64,000 nt of DNA, from NCBI GenBank assembly GCA_008973525.1, contig WACJ01000125.1:1116001-1180000 (forward strand). Direction: 5' to 3'. The DNA comes from Stenopsyche tienmushanensis. Lineage: Eukaryota > Arthropoda > Insecta > Trichoptera > Stenopsychidae. The notes under the pieces were generated by a model. The model worked only from the letters and a program-made list of their open reading frames with translations. It had not been told where the DNA came from and searched no databases. A program made the position numbers and the translations under genes. Positions 22,811-35,000 of this stretch are shown in pieces. Every line of letters begins with the position of its first letter. The stretch's first letter is position 1.

Positions 22811-23655
22811 GAGGATAAAGGAAGAATATCGAATTTTTTTTTAACTTTCAAACCCGTCCTCTCTTTGTTTAAGCAACAAAAAGTATGCCAAACGTATTCG
22901 TTACGCCATAAAAATATGTATACGTACTTACTTAGAAAGTCGACAGACCTTGTGTGTTAATAGTTTATAGACAAGGTGATATGTGTTAATAATTTACTTT
23001 GAACTATAGAAATATTTTGCACTACAAAAATTGCATTAGTGGTTTAGTGCTACTTAATATCAAATTTTCTTGATTTTTTATCTTGATTTAATTATGAATG
23101 ACATCTAGTGGTCAAAATGTGTTGGAATTTGTACTAATGGGGCTCGTGCAATGTCAGGAGCAAAAAATGGATCGATTACTCTTATTAAAGATGTAGCACC
23201 TTAGGTCATTTGGAACCAGTGTTCCATGCAATTATTGGCATCCAAAAATATGTCAACCGATTTGAAAAATACGTTGCATGAAGTTGTTAAAGTTCTCATT
23301 TTCAATGATATTTTTGTCACAAATAAATCAATCATAAAGAGCCCTGCCCTACTTCACTAGTCATTTGAGTATTTTCTTTCTCAGATATAGAAAATTAGGA
23401 CAGACCTAGATCAAAATGATCGATCGGATATAGTATAGTTTAGATTTTTTAAATTAAGAGTCTTTATAATAAAAAACCAGGATTTAACTTACTGTACTTA
23501 AATTGACCTATTTTAGAAACTACTATATAAATGAATATTGATATATTGTTTAGTTTTCTTGTATAGTTTGTAATGTATCATTTATATTATACCCGAGTTG
23601 GTCCATCTTTCTCATGATCACTTGCTATTAAAAATTAAGTTACATTTGACTTATA
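22811..23655. other. AT-rich stretch, nothing recognised
   Basis: May contain the eroded body of the hAT fragment. No coding signal. Confidence 0.4.
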
Positions 23656-23963
23656 TTAACCCTTTGAGTAGTGAGCTAATTTTAAATCATCATAATATTA
23701 TATGCTATATTTGTATGTCCACCACTTATCATCCGTACAAATCCAATTATCTATCAGGATTATCGCAGCGTGTATAAAGCTTGTACATACATAAAAAAAA
23801 CCCTGTTGATAGCACACAGTGTTCGGTCATTTATTTACGTAAACATAAACAATACACTTGAAATCAATTACTTATATCTCTCCGAGCTCAACGTATAAGA
23901 GTGCTCTTTTTGAATCATTGGAATTTGGACACAACTCTGTGTCTTACCTCTTTAAGGGGTTAA
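23656..23963. mobile_element. Complete 300-bp TTAA MITE (piggyBac-like)
   Basis: TTAA lies at 23656-23659 and 23960-23963. The element begins CCCTTTGAG and ends CTTTAAGGGG, short inverted ends of piggyBac style. Internal words TGTTGATAGCACA, CTTGAAATC and CTCCGAGCTCAA recur in the copies at 36106-36524 and 38355-38767, and its left third recurs at 13118-13217. It is non-coding. Confidence 0.75.
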
Positions 23964-24849
23964 TACATATGAGAACATATTAATATACTGCATAAATGAA
24001 AGCCATGCCTTCGTACAGATAATAACGTATAAATGATGCCCGCAATTCGTTTGTATGCAATTCAAATGCGCATAAAAAATAAAGCAGTAATTGGTAGTAT
24101 CTTTTGCTCTATGCTGGGGTGCGTATATTTTGTCGTAATTGCTCATCCCAATTATTTACCAAGAACGGATATCCGTCTGTTCGAATAATAAATCTCCCCT
24201 GACAAGAGAAACAAATTATCGTCTCTTTTCGGTGCCCCACCAACTTTGGGGCCAATTTCAAATTAACTGAGCTTTATTAAATTTGTAGCCGCAGGCACTT
24301 TGAAAAATTATTTATATGGAGAGCATCGATTATTGATTTTTGAAATTGGACCGGCGTGTATGCATTTCTGTTTCGATACGATGAATATTCATTCAGACTT
24401 GGCTAAATGTGAAACATACCGGGATAGAAATGATTTTAATTTGGACTGATTAAATGTTGGAACGTACCGAAATCAAAGTATCGGAACGGAATAAAAAAAA
24501 CACGGCGCCCATTCAAATGAAATAGGGTGGAATTAAAAATGCTAATACTCCATACATGCATTTTATGAATATAATCCTTGCGTTTCAAATTAATGATTAT
24601 TTTAATTTTATTAATAAAATAAATAAATACTTAATTTGGATAGTGACCCGAAGTCTTAGTGCAGTCACAAATCGGCGAACGGAAGAAAAATCTTAATGCT
24701 TAATCCTTTATCCTGCTTGATGATCTTATGCATTCGTATTTGCATATTTGATATTTACTTAGTTCTAAATGCATTTCCATGATAATATCATTATGTTTGC
24801 ATATAATAATTTTAAATATAAATATTTTTTGTAAAGTATATTTTAGCTG
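23964..24849. promoter_or_regulatory. Mostly AT-rich, with a possible island at 24170-24520
   Basis: The 24170-24520 part is GC-richer and non-coding, with CGGATATCCG (24169-24178, palindromic) and homeodomain-like words. The rest shows nothing. Confidence 0.25.
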
Positions 24850-25000
24850 ATAAAGGTGGCCTTGTAACAGATGAAAAAACCAAGAGGATTATTTTAGAAA
24901 AATATAAAATATATTTGCGTGTTTTCGAATTTATTTTTTTTGCATATTTTCTATTTTTTGTCTATAAAAATAACACGCAAAATTTTAAGTGTCCTTTTGA
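24850..25000 (+). pseudogene. Broken microexon gene, copy C
   Basis: 24905-25000 aligns with the last intron and start of the last exon of copies A and B (TTTGCATATTTTCTATTTTTTGTCT, then CACGCAAAATTTTAAGTG). The acceptor AG has changed (AAATAAC for AAATAGC). A likely decayed 45-nt module precedes it at 24853-24895 (AAAGGTGG...CAGATGAAAAAACCAAGAG). The rest of the last exon is deleted, so no protein can be made. Confidence 0.7.
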
Positions 25001-25029
25001 AATTTCCGAAAGTCTGGTTTAAATTGATA

Positions 25030-25600
25030 AATAACATCGATCATTCGGTATTAAAATTTTCTAAGAATTTTGGTATGCATCACTTCGTAGATTTCTGGGG
25101 GGTTGTAAAATCCTAAGCGAAAGCCCCTTAAGTTTGAATATTCAAATACACACACGTCGAAGGGGGGATTCCGCGCGCCACTGCACAAAGAAATATAAAT
25201 CATCCTAAATTAATTCTGCATTGAAAATAAAATTACCCGAGAGAAAATCAGAAGTTCGTTTGTCTTTCGCGCATAGACTTTTCAATTAGCGTCCTTCCGC
25301 GATTCCGTGGTTCGAATTCGCGATAAGTTTTCAAATTATGTCTGTATTTTCAGTTGTTCCCGGGCCTGTTGTTTTACGATATTCGCGCGCGGGTCCAACT
25401 TTTCGCCAGGGCTGGGAGTTTTATTATTATTCGGGCATACACTTATACGTGATTTACGGCGGCTCAGTTTCCCATCGCTCGGCCCTGCACTCCACGTACC
25501 TTATTGTCTTTTAGATCAAAAGCCCCCAATTCGAATGTGAACGGCGTGCAGGAAAAGCACGTGGAATTATTTAATTAGTGAAAACGTTCATGGATTTTCT
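25030..25600 (+). repeat. Duplicated flank, better-preserved copy (next to C)
   Basis: Partner of 22000-22410. It keeps many CG dinucleotides (GATATTCGCGCGCGGGTCC, CGGCGGCTCAG) that are TG/CA or lost in the partner. It has an extra 100-bp G/C-rich block at 25090-25185. The frame at 25307-25540 is not matched by an open frame in the partner, so I read this as non-coding. Confidence 0.8.
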
Positions 25601-25759
25601 TTGAATTGACGAATACAATAAGCTTGTCAATGCGAATACAGAAAATTGGGCGCACTCCTTTATATTTCATTTTAAAATATTCACAAAATGAACTTGTTTA
25701 ATTAACTGAGAGGAATTTTGGATAAATACAAAATAAATCCTTCCTACGAAAAGATAACA

Positions 25760-26290
25760 TCGTTCAAATGCCTGCCGTGGTTTTGCTTGGTAGCACGCAT
25801 TCGGGATTCAATTTTCGATGACTTTGTCATGATATACGCATAATCCTGCGATTTAAGATTGCCTCGAAGGAAGTTAAGGTGTTAAATCGCACGTCGTCAA
25901 ATCGCTTCTGTAGAATGTCCATCGTGGCACGAGCTTAATAGCACGTAGCGCTGTCCTGTTGGAACCACATGTAGTCGGTATCCATATCATGAAATTTAGA
26001 GCACAATATTTTGCTCATCATTAATATGTAGCCGGTTATGGCAAGTTCCGACGCAAAATTCACCATGTTGAAGTCGCAGAAAGGTCAAGTTCTTGTGAAC
26101 GACGAGAAATTGACTGCCTCGGGTATATCCGTACATTCTCACGCACAGCAGTGATGTTTACAGCAATCTTTGCGTTTTGGTGACTTAAAGGTGTTGCTTG
26201 ATTTGAATTTGAATTTGGTTACTAAACGTCAAATAATCGACTCGGGAGGAGTATTAGCGATGATAAAAATCGCGCAATGAGCCGAACGTT
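25760..26290 (-). mobile_element. Tc1/mariner-superfamily transposase relic
   Basis: The minus strand reads VNFSSF and WECTDIPEA-like N-terminal pieces, ITGYILMMSKILCSKFHDMD (about 26040-25990), then DYMWFQQDSATCY with the second catalytic Asp (25975-25935). RATMDILQKRFDDVRF follows, then a C-terminal FLRGNLKSQDYAY. This MWFQQDGATCH-type core is common in insect Tc1/mariner-like elements and differs from the classic mariners here. A stop lies just after the CY of the core. Confidence 0.75.
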
Positions 26291-26329
26291 TCTCGAATAA
26301 AGCACTGATTTTAAAAATAAAATTTGATC

Positions 26330-26815
26330 ATTAGTACATGTCGTTCAACACTATAATCTTGTATGAAAATTGTAATTTTTAACAATAAATATAACATTTT
26401 GATGCCTCTGTCATAAAACATTACGGGCTTTGTACGAAAATATTCTAAAAAAAAATCCCATCCAAATAATACTGCATATATCTAAAAATATGAAAATCCA
26501 ACGGATTAATGCCTGGAGAATAAGAAAAATGTAGAATTATCTTCCATCCAAAGCTGTTTATATTTTCCCGCGTAATTTTCGCCGTATAGGGGCGAGCATT
26601 ATCATGCTATAGAAACACTGCATGATGCACGAGAGAGGGTTGTTTTTCTGTATTTTCGCCGCTAAACGGTCTAATTGTTCAAAATAAAATATTGGATTTA
26701 TTGTTGGTCCAGGTTTAAGTGATTCAAAATGAATGATACCCTCGCAGTCTTTTTGAAGGAAGGAAGAAAATGGATTTTTGAAGTACATTGAGTCCAGTTT
26801 AGGCAATGCTGGATT
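26330..26815 (-). mobile_element. mariner transposase relic
   Basis: The minus strand reads CEGIIHFESLKPGPTINPI and FYFEQLDRLAAKIQKNNP (26760-26640). A frame change restores HDNARPYTAKITRE (about 26610-26570, second catalytic Asp kept). FSYSPGINPLDFHIF follows, with the third catalytic Asp replaced by Gly. Ends not identified. Confidence 0.85.
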
Positions 26816-28835
26816 AGGCGAAGATATTTAAATATATGTAAGAGCTATGTATATTCTATATAAGAACACAATAATGGTGAAAAACTAGAAAATAATATAA
26901 GAATTTCTTCTTTTGAGACGCGAAGGTAAGTAAATGTCTTTTTTTTAAACTGCAGCTTAAAAGCTGGTTGTCATTTTCTTATGGTTAAAAACGAGCTTAA
27001 TGTCTAAAAAAACACTCGCTTAAAAATATTTTTCCCGCCCAGAAAGGTTTAATGGAAACGTTTTTATACTTGATTTATTCTCTTAATATATGTGAATTGA
27101 TTCTATTTTTTCTAGTATTTTTTTCTCTGCAAATCTTTCCGATAAAATGGATGCAAATAGCGAAATGTTGATGAGGTAACAAATCTCTTGCAGCTCCGCA
27201 AAAGTATTGTACACAATTGTGAATGCCCGAAGGACTATCCTTTCATTGCTTGCACACACACATCTTTGAACTCGTCCTCCAGCACACATATAAATAAATA
27301 TACATCTTCATGCTTTACGTAAATTAATTGAAGCGAATTTGTGGGGTCGTAGATTTTTGTGCTAAGGGAAGCAAGCCTGTTCGTCGACATGAAAAGAAAA
27401 GACAACAAGGGTAAGGCAAATCGTCGAGTCGGTGATTTGGTTCCAGGAAGAAGGAAGACTCGTGCTCTTCTTCGTGTTGTGTTTGTAAATAGTCTCAGCT
27501 TAGCAGCACAAGGGGTGGCTCGGATAAACATTTGACTCAGCGTTTGACGGTAACGTTTCTATTTTATTTGTACCCACTCTAGAGATATTGCCATTTGGTT
27601 TTATGCCTCAATTTGAATCTAAAGTTACGCTTTTCGAGCAAATATGCTTTTCTACTTTCTTCCCTCGGAAAGAGAACATTTCTGACTTGCTCGTATGTGC
27701 TCTCAAACTGAGGCGATTTGTGTTTTTGGCGCTATATGCTGAAAAAGCTCGAAAAAACATTTTTTTCCTGCTTTTCATTTTCTTATCAACTGCATTTGGA
27801 TTTTTTAAAAACCAAATATGTACTTTTTTAAATGCACATTCTATAGTATACATTTTAAAAAAATAGATACTGTAATGGATAAGGGAAAATACTGAGAAAG
27901 CGTAAACATTCTTGTGAAAATGGAGAAGACGAGATTGTTGTGCAAGCCTGTAAGTTTTTGTAAGCTTTATACGTGCTGACTACAGGATGATGGTTTCAGA
28001 ATAATAAAAAAGTCATATGACAGATGTGTAATGGCTGAAAATAACCGTTCGGTTCTCATATAAATCAAATATCTTAAAGGCAATACATAATTCGGAGTGG
28101 ATTTAAAGCTTCGAGAACAATCTAAAAAATAGTAAGGTAGGTCGGGTCTAAAAGTCACCGTGAGTAGATCAATTTTATTTTGGAGTTAAGTTTTGAGTCA
28201 GTCATCGTCCCAACTGTTTTTAGCATTAGCATTGTTTCTGTTGCTGAAAATAAAATTAGTCAGATGAAAAAAGTATTATTTGACAGTGAAAGTATTTGGA
28301 CCATAAAAGATCTTCTAGGTTATATTTGGATTTAATAATATGATTTTCATGATGAATATTTCTTTATTGTTGACATCTTTACCTTAAAATATCAAAATTA
28401 CACTTGACGATAAGGACGACATGTTAAAAAATATTTTTATATGAATTATTTTGAAATATCTGTTGTAATTTATGTGTTAATTGAGAATGTTATACTATAA
28501 AGGTTTTTGATTTTTAAGTATTTTTATTAAAAAAAGTTTTACAGTACATTTTTTCATATAAAAATAATATCTTACTAGATATGCCATTTGTCATTTATTT
28601 TTGTGCAGATTGATCGAATAAGGAATATCATATGCGATTATGATCATTATTCAGTGTGCCTTGATTTATAGAGATCATCACGATGATTAATTCTAAAGCA
28701 AACTGATTATTTTTAACGTCGACGATATTTAAATTTTGAGGGTCGGAGTACAGTTTGTCGAGTCGGAATGAAGTTGTTCCTTTTCATAAATATTAATTTT
28801 AATTAAATTGAATTTAAGCATGAAAGCTCATTCCA
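26816..28835. other. No supported gene; possible island at 27220-27560
   Basis: 27220-27560 is GC-richer, with AGCAAG/TCGTCGA words. Overlapping frames on both strands (27235-27531 -, 27588-27866 +, 27608-27853 -) are typical of composition rather than coding. 28160-28830 is AT-rich with nothing visible. Confidence 0.3.
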
Positions 28836-28839
28836 AGTG

Positions 28840-29400
28840 CTTGAAGTATCCCTCCTCAAGTTCTTGCGTTTCATCTGCCCATATTTTTATTGAATAGAAC
28901 ACGAGGACAGTATAAAGGTTGTCTTAAAGGTTAAAATACTCGGGGTGACCTATTTGTGCGCCTGATGGGACATGTTCTAAGGGCGAAACATAACCGAAAA
29001 ATCTGAGAGCACCTCTTGAATAAGCCATTTTACAAAATGTATTCAAACCACACTCTCTAAAGACGATGTAAGGCTAGGAGATAAGGGAGACGGAGACCAC
29101 CTACCATACAAAAGTAAGCTCCGAGAAAATCATTAACCTGATCTTTGTACAAGAGCACAAAGCTTTGGGGATTCACCCCAAAATCCACTAAGAAATCTGC
29201 ATTAAACATCAATACTCTTTCTCATCACCTTCACTACTTATACCAGGCGCTAAGTTCATCTAAACTTCCCCGCAGAGTCAATATTACCTCTGAAAAAAAC
29301 GTCAGGGGGGTAGTCGGTATTACCAGGGAGGTCTGCACGGGGATTACTCCTTATTCGGCGCACGTCGACCCAACTTTTTGGAGAATAAATTTAAGCCAAT
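28840..29400. promoter_or_regulatory. Candidate non-coding island
   Basis: Balanced composition with words such as CGGGGTGACCTATTTG (28940) and TATTACCAGGGAGG (29317). The frame at 29145-29402 has no domain. GTACCAGGGAGGTCTGACC at 42048 shares the ACCAGGGAGGTCTG core, so the two islands may hold a common motif. Confidence 0.25.
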
Positions 29401-30995
29401 GAATGTATACTTTTACATTAAAGTTGTTTGCTCTAAGTTCATTTCGGATTTAATGTTTGAGCTTTTGAAATGAATTTAAAGTAAAAGCTGATTCTTCCCG
29501 ACAAAGGGTGTTGAAAACTTTGTCGCGAATACTTCCATACAATTACTTTTTTAGCATGCACGTCTATATCACGGTCAAATAAACAGCGAAACACATTTTT
29601 AATTTATTCAAAATCAAAGTTAAAGTTTAGAGAAACTTTGGAATTCTAATATAACTACGATGTTTACCTTGATCATAGGTGTTTGAAAGGTGGCGAAATA
29701 AGAAGATGCAAATGATTCACATCATTCTTTAATTGATGATTTTCCTCATTATTTATAACATTTAATAACACTTTAAAAATACGTTAATTAAAATTAAAAT
29801 TCATAAATGTATTAAGTCATGCATATTTTTTATTTAATTTTCTTCCCTTATTTCTATATTTTAAGGAACTTTCTAAAGTCTAGTCAAAACGATTAAATAC
29901 CTCAAAAAATCCATATGAAATAATTTTGTGGCATTGAATATTGACTTTAATTTTTATTGCACAATATTTATGCAACTATTGGCTGATAAAATATTAATTT
30001 TATTAATAACGCTTAGTTGTGTCTTTATTTAACATCCTTCGTTTGTGCTTCTGTGGGAACGCTAATAATATAAAAAATGTAGATATAAATATACTTAAAC
30101 CTTCTTTCTGCACAGGGGTTATACTCGTAGAAATTGTTAATAATATATATGTATCAAATATTTTTTATACGTTATATAAGATACATATTTAAATAAGTTA
30201 TAAATGTACAAAGCTTTCAATTAGAATCATGCTGTAACATACCATGGCTTTTAAAAAAGCAAACAGAAATTTCGACTAGAAGTCATGCCTTTATGCCTTT
30301 TAACGACTGAACAACGTGTCGGTTTGACAGCTTTATGATACGAAGTTGACAACCGATGTGAAAGCAAATAGTCGAGTAGTTTCCTCTAAATCGGAACTTA
30401 TTTTTTGAAAGCCTTTTTTTAGATCAACTTCGAGGAATGAAACTGATCCGGCATATCGCCGCCGGGAAAGCTCTTAAAAAAGTCATCGCATCCAGAAGAA
30501 TGATCGAGTCTGAGAGCTAAAAGCTTAAGAAGCGATATAATACAAGAACGAGGACTATATATATTATGGAAAGAAATCGAGCTTTTCTAAAAATTAAGTT
30601 TCGAAAGCTCTCCAAATTTTCGAAAAGCTCCATGAGCAATTAACCTCGGAATGAAACGCTTTCATAGCTCATTCATATATTTGTTGAACTTTTACGATCA
30701 CCAAAATACTTCCACTCACTACCTTGTGCACAATTATTTAAGTAAGAATATATTTTTTTCAACTTTAACCAATATTTGCATCAATAAATGTTTATATATT
30801 GTAATATCAAAAATGATGTGGAAATTATGACAATATTTGCACAGCTATCTAAAAAAAACAAATTATCAAATCATTGAGATTTGTTTAATAAATTATCCAT
30901 CGTTGTTGAAATGTTTAATGTTTTTTTGAAAATGTATTAAAAATATATTTTAAAAATAATTCGTATTATATATTAGACAGCATTACTTCTAGTGC
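29401..30995. other. AT-rich, with an AAAGCTC/GAGCTTT cluster at 30460-30640
   Basis: GAAAGCTC or its complement appears about six times in 180 bp (30466, 30512, 30521, 30578, 30603, 30623). The rest of the stretch shows no gene or repeat. Confidence 0.3.
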
Positions 30996-31300
30996 GGCGG
31001 ATGAGGGCTAGAGCTCAGTAGGGAAACGAGAGCAGCTCTTGGAGGGCCCTTTTCTTTGAATGGCTCTTAGTTAATCATACCCTTCTATTTTCCATTGTAA
31101 ACTCCCCCAGTCCTTGTATACTGGGGCAATTTAAAACTGATAGCGGTGTCTGGAGAGCTACGAGGATCTGAGCCGTTTCATCCTTCCTTTGCGTCAAAGC
31201 CTCCCTCTGATAAACGCGTGATAATATTACTTTTTGCATTCGGCTTAACTTTTTCAAAGATGCACTTTGTCTTTGTAAGGCTTTGGTCTTGTTTTATGCT
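30996..31300. promoter_or_regulatory. Short balanced-GC island
   Basis: A minus-strand frame (31075-31257) spans much of it, but it lacks a domain and splice signals at sensible positions. More likely regulatory DNA or an eroded element. Confidence 0.2.
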
Positions 31301-32101
31301 TTAATGTGTGATAGAGAACGATCTTAGAATAATATATTATTAAATATTTTAATAGCTGTTAAAATATGAGTTAATTTATCATAAGCTAACTACGTGGACG
31401 AATATGAATGCCGAAATAATAGTTGGTGCGGGCGACGTCAGATGTTTCTAAATATGTACGCAATTGAATCACATTAATTTAAGCATCTATGATGCCAGTG
31501 AAATATTTTCATATGAATGAAAAAATGTTTTACTAATAAAAATTGATGAAATAACATGATTTTTGAATCAAAATTTCATTCATTTTATGATTGGCTGCAG
31601 TTATATAGAGGTGCATGATGGCTCAAAAAATGAATTTGCTTAATTTCATGGAGACAGGTACGGTGTCTACGAAAAATGTCATGGAACATGATAATTTTTG
31701 ATTGATGATACGCGAACAAATAGTGAAAGAACGTTTGCTAATGGACTCACAAGGTAAATAATTATTTTCGTAATAAAATCGGCTGAAAATTTTGCCATTT
31801 AAAATCTCTATCATGGTCATAATCCAAAGCGAGGTAAAAATATTGTTTTCCTTCAAAGCTCCGAGCTTTCTTTCAAGTAAGTGGAAAAATGTCCAAATTA
31901 AATTTTTATGCTAAAGTACTTATTTTTTTGCAAAAAATGATATTAAAATACAGATGCATTCCAAAGCTTGCGGAGACAATTTTGAATTAATTAAAGAATA
32001 GTGAAACATAAAAGTACGAATGAAATCTTTAACCCTCGAAAGTTGTAGGAATTTTTTAATTTGTGATATTAAAAATTCACTACATTTTAAAATCATACGA
32101 A
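31301..32101. other. AT-rich stretch, nothing recognised
   Basis: No gene or repeat assigned. Confidence 0.4.
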
Positions 32102-32473
32102 ATGAATGCTGTATTAATAAGACATATTTCAGTATTGCAAAAAATCAGCAATCTCAATTTTCATCAAATGACTATGCTTATATTTTCACTTCAAAGAATT
32201 TTAGTACATAAACGATTATTCCAATATAATGAGATTTTTCGAAAATATTATATAGAGTTTATATTTTTTGTTGATATAAAACAACATGCACACAAAAGCG
32301 CTTTTCGATTTTTTAATCCTAAAAATCCGGTTTTGAATATGAAAAATAATTTTTCATTATCTAAGAATTTTGGACGAAAAATATTGAATTTTTTACTTGT
32401 TACAATTTTGTTACAATTCCTATTAGCAATTATTGGATATTGTTGTAAATCCCACCAGAAAAATATGGAATAA
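32102..32473 (+). CDS. Orphan frame with one membrane segment (doubtful)
   Basis: From the first ATG this gives 123 residues, long for such AT-rich DNA. It ends with a hydrophobic run (ILNFLLVTILLQFLLAIIGY, about residues 93-112) followed by CCKSHQKNME, a plausible single membrane anchor. No signal peptide, promoter or recognisable domain is visible, and the composition is extremely A/T- and Ile/Phe/Lys-rich. It may be chance. Confidence 0.2.
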   Translation: MNAVLIRHISVLQKISNLNFHQMTMLIFSLQRILVHKRLFQYNEIFRKYYIEFIFFVDIKQHAHKSAFRFFNPKNPVLNMKNNFSLSKNFGRKILNFLLVTILLQFLLAIIGYCCKSHQKNME

Positions 32474-33149
32474 AAATACTATAATTATCACACACTCAAG
32501 ATCTTGTATCTATTGTTAAGGCTTTAAGGAAGTTTCAGATGGTTGGCCATTGTATTTCTATTTTAATTCTTATTTGAAAAAAGTGCATTAAAGTAGATAT
32601 TCTGGAGCATAAACTGATTTTAGATTAAAGGATTTTTCTAATCCATTCGATTGATTGGATTTGATTAGTATTCAATGATTCAATAAAGGCAAAAAAGTTC
32701 GCCAATGCACTGTCTATTTTGTATCAATGTTGCAGCTTAAAATGTCGCATTTAAATAAAATATACATCGTCTATTTACATGTAATTTGTGATTTATAATC
32801 AAAATACGCTGTTTATGGAAATTATGCAGGCTTTAGTAAATGTTTGATGTGGTTTGTGAACGTATAATAGATTTGTTATGCAGTTTATACCTTAATGATA
32901 TTGGACAGTGGGTAAACCGAAGTGATACAAAAGCTCCAACTTAATAAGATTATGATGTCGACATGGTGAGATATGGATTATGAGATGCCATTAGGCACCA
33001 TCAAAGATTTGCATCGTCGATAATTGGATCAGCTGAAGCAATTCATTGAATAAAAATACCGTCAATATGAAAATGTCATGCCATTTTGGTCTGACTTTAT
33101 ACGTTTATTTAATTGAATGATCTTGAATAGTCGAAGAAATACCATGAAG
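32474..33149. other. AT-rich stretch, nothing recognised
   Basis: No gene or repeat assigned. Confidence 0.4.
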
Positions 33150-33700
33150 ACTTAGAAGATGTTGAATAGCACCTCGATTTTCATACGAAAAATGGTGCTT
33201 GCATAACACAATGATCACAGACGCTTCAAATAGGACCGCCTTGGACTCGCGGAAGTCAAACTCTCCACGATTGGACAGATCGCACTGATGAGATTTAAAA
33301 CGTCGGATCCGGTAGATTACGTCTTCGGTGCAGAGATCTTCCAGGGAGTCTTCAGATACGTTGAGGTGATTTATTTACACAGGCCTTCCGTGCCACTTGG
33401 CAAGATTGTAAAACTAACGATGCATCGTGCCGAGCCAGTGGAGCGTCGCTAAATCAACACCCAATCACCGGGGCGCCTGTGACGTGCGCCGGCAAAGGAA
33501 GCTGCTCCAGACCTTCCACCTTTTCTCTGCTTACATAAGACGCTTCTCAAACATTCCATTTTCATGCTGAGAACATAAAATTAAGGCTCGCGAACTTTTG
33601 ATCAGCCGCCTTTAAACTTGCATGGCGCATGACTTGAAAGGTCTGTTTACCTTTAAATTGATGAACTCAAGTATGTTTCTATGATAAACATTAACTCGGC
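33150..33700. promoter_or_regulatory. Candidate regulatory island
   Basis: One of the most GC-rich stretches in the window (33230-33530), with no open frame. It includes GTGACGTGCGCCGGC and CACCGGGGCGCC. It may be an enhancer or a conserved non-coding element. Confidence 0.3.
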
Positions 33701-34119
33701 ATGTAGCATTTGATTAACTAGAGTAAATTTTCTTCCTGTAAAATTAGCTCGAGTTGTATCCCGTTGAAAAATGAACAAGCGAAAAATTCAAATAAAAACC
33801 TTAACGTCTCATAAAAACAATGATTCTCTCTGCAATATCAATATCTTGATTGGAACGATTTTTAAAGAGGGCTACTTAATTGTCTAAATTATCTATTATA
33901 TTAATTAAATCTTAACTGATTGATTAGAAAGCTATAGATTATCGTCTGTTTCTGGGGAAATGATATAAAAGTCCCTATAGAAGTCAAAGAATAATCAAAT
34001 ATATTAAATCCATATTTTGTACGTTAATTCATGTTAAGTATAAATATTGTTATTCTTGAGGAGTTTAAATTTAAATTAAGTTTGTCTTACTTCGATTTGA
34101 TTTTTAAAGATTGAGAACC

Positions 34120-35000
34120 ATGGCGTCGATGCCAAAAATCTCATCCTTCACAGAAAAGAGCACGGTCTGGATACCTCTATAATAATGTTCTCTTACTTGT
34201 AAGCGGTTCAGGGCATAAAAGCCCGTTTCACCTTTCAAGATGTTCATACTCCAATAAATGTCACTGATTTGAATATGTTTATTTCCACTTATTTCTCGCC
34301 GACAAATTTTTCGCTTTCACAGTTTTTCCCTCTTGTAAAATTCTCGTCATTGAATCCCAGACAATGGAAAAATTTCCCTGGTCAATTCTCATGTCGCTTA
34401 ATTGTCTTATACGTCGACGTCATATTTCAATTTAGACAATTCCCAAAAGGCATTCCAGAAATCAATACTGGACGTTAATAGAACGCCGCCATGCTCTTAG
34501 ATCCAATAAGCATTATTCCAATTGAACAATGCTACAAACTACGTAATTGACGATAAAATCTTATAAATTTGATTGTTCATTGTATGCTATGAGCTATTGA
34601 TGAAATGTTAAAATATCAATTATTAAGTATTAATAATTTTATGAATTGATATGATGTTAAGCATGCGGACTTAAACGCTTCCAAACACATGGCTTAACAT
34701 CTGTATAATGTAATAGTTTCTTCAGCACGAGCCTAAGGGGCTCGGCACGAAAATAGTATCTCCCTGGATAAACACCCCAGGAAACACCTGCCCAACGGAA
34801 GAAAGGCGAAGCTGTAAGGAATCTCCAGGAAACCCCCGAAGTCAACCCCCGGCCCCGGCTCATTAATCTGATCGCGAAGACCTCTTTGTTGCCTGGTGTG
34901 CGTTTCTTGTTAACAGAATTAATTGTTTGAATTCTGCCAGCTTTGATTATTGAACCCGTCTATTTTCCATCCTGTAGACGAGTTTATCCATCCAAAAGAA
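34120..35000. promoter_or_regulatory. Candidate island pair (34120-34500 and 34660-35000)
   Basis: Two GC-richer blocks flank an AT-rich 150 bp. The second holds C-rich AACCCCCGAAGTCAACCCCCGG and CATTAATCTGATCG. Frames at 34269-34478 (+) and 34657-34863 (-) carry no domain. Confidence 0.25.
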
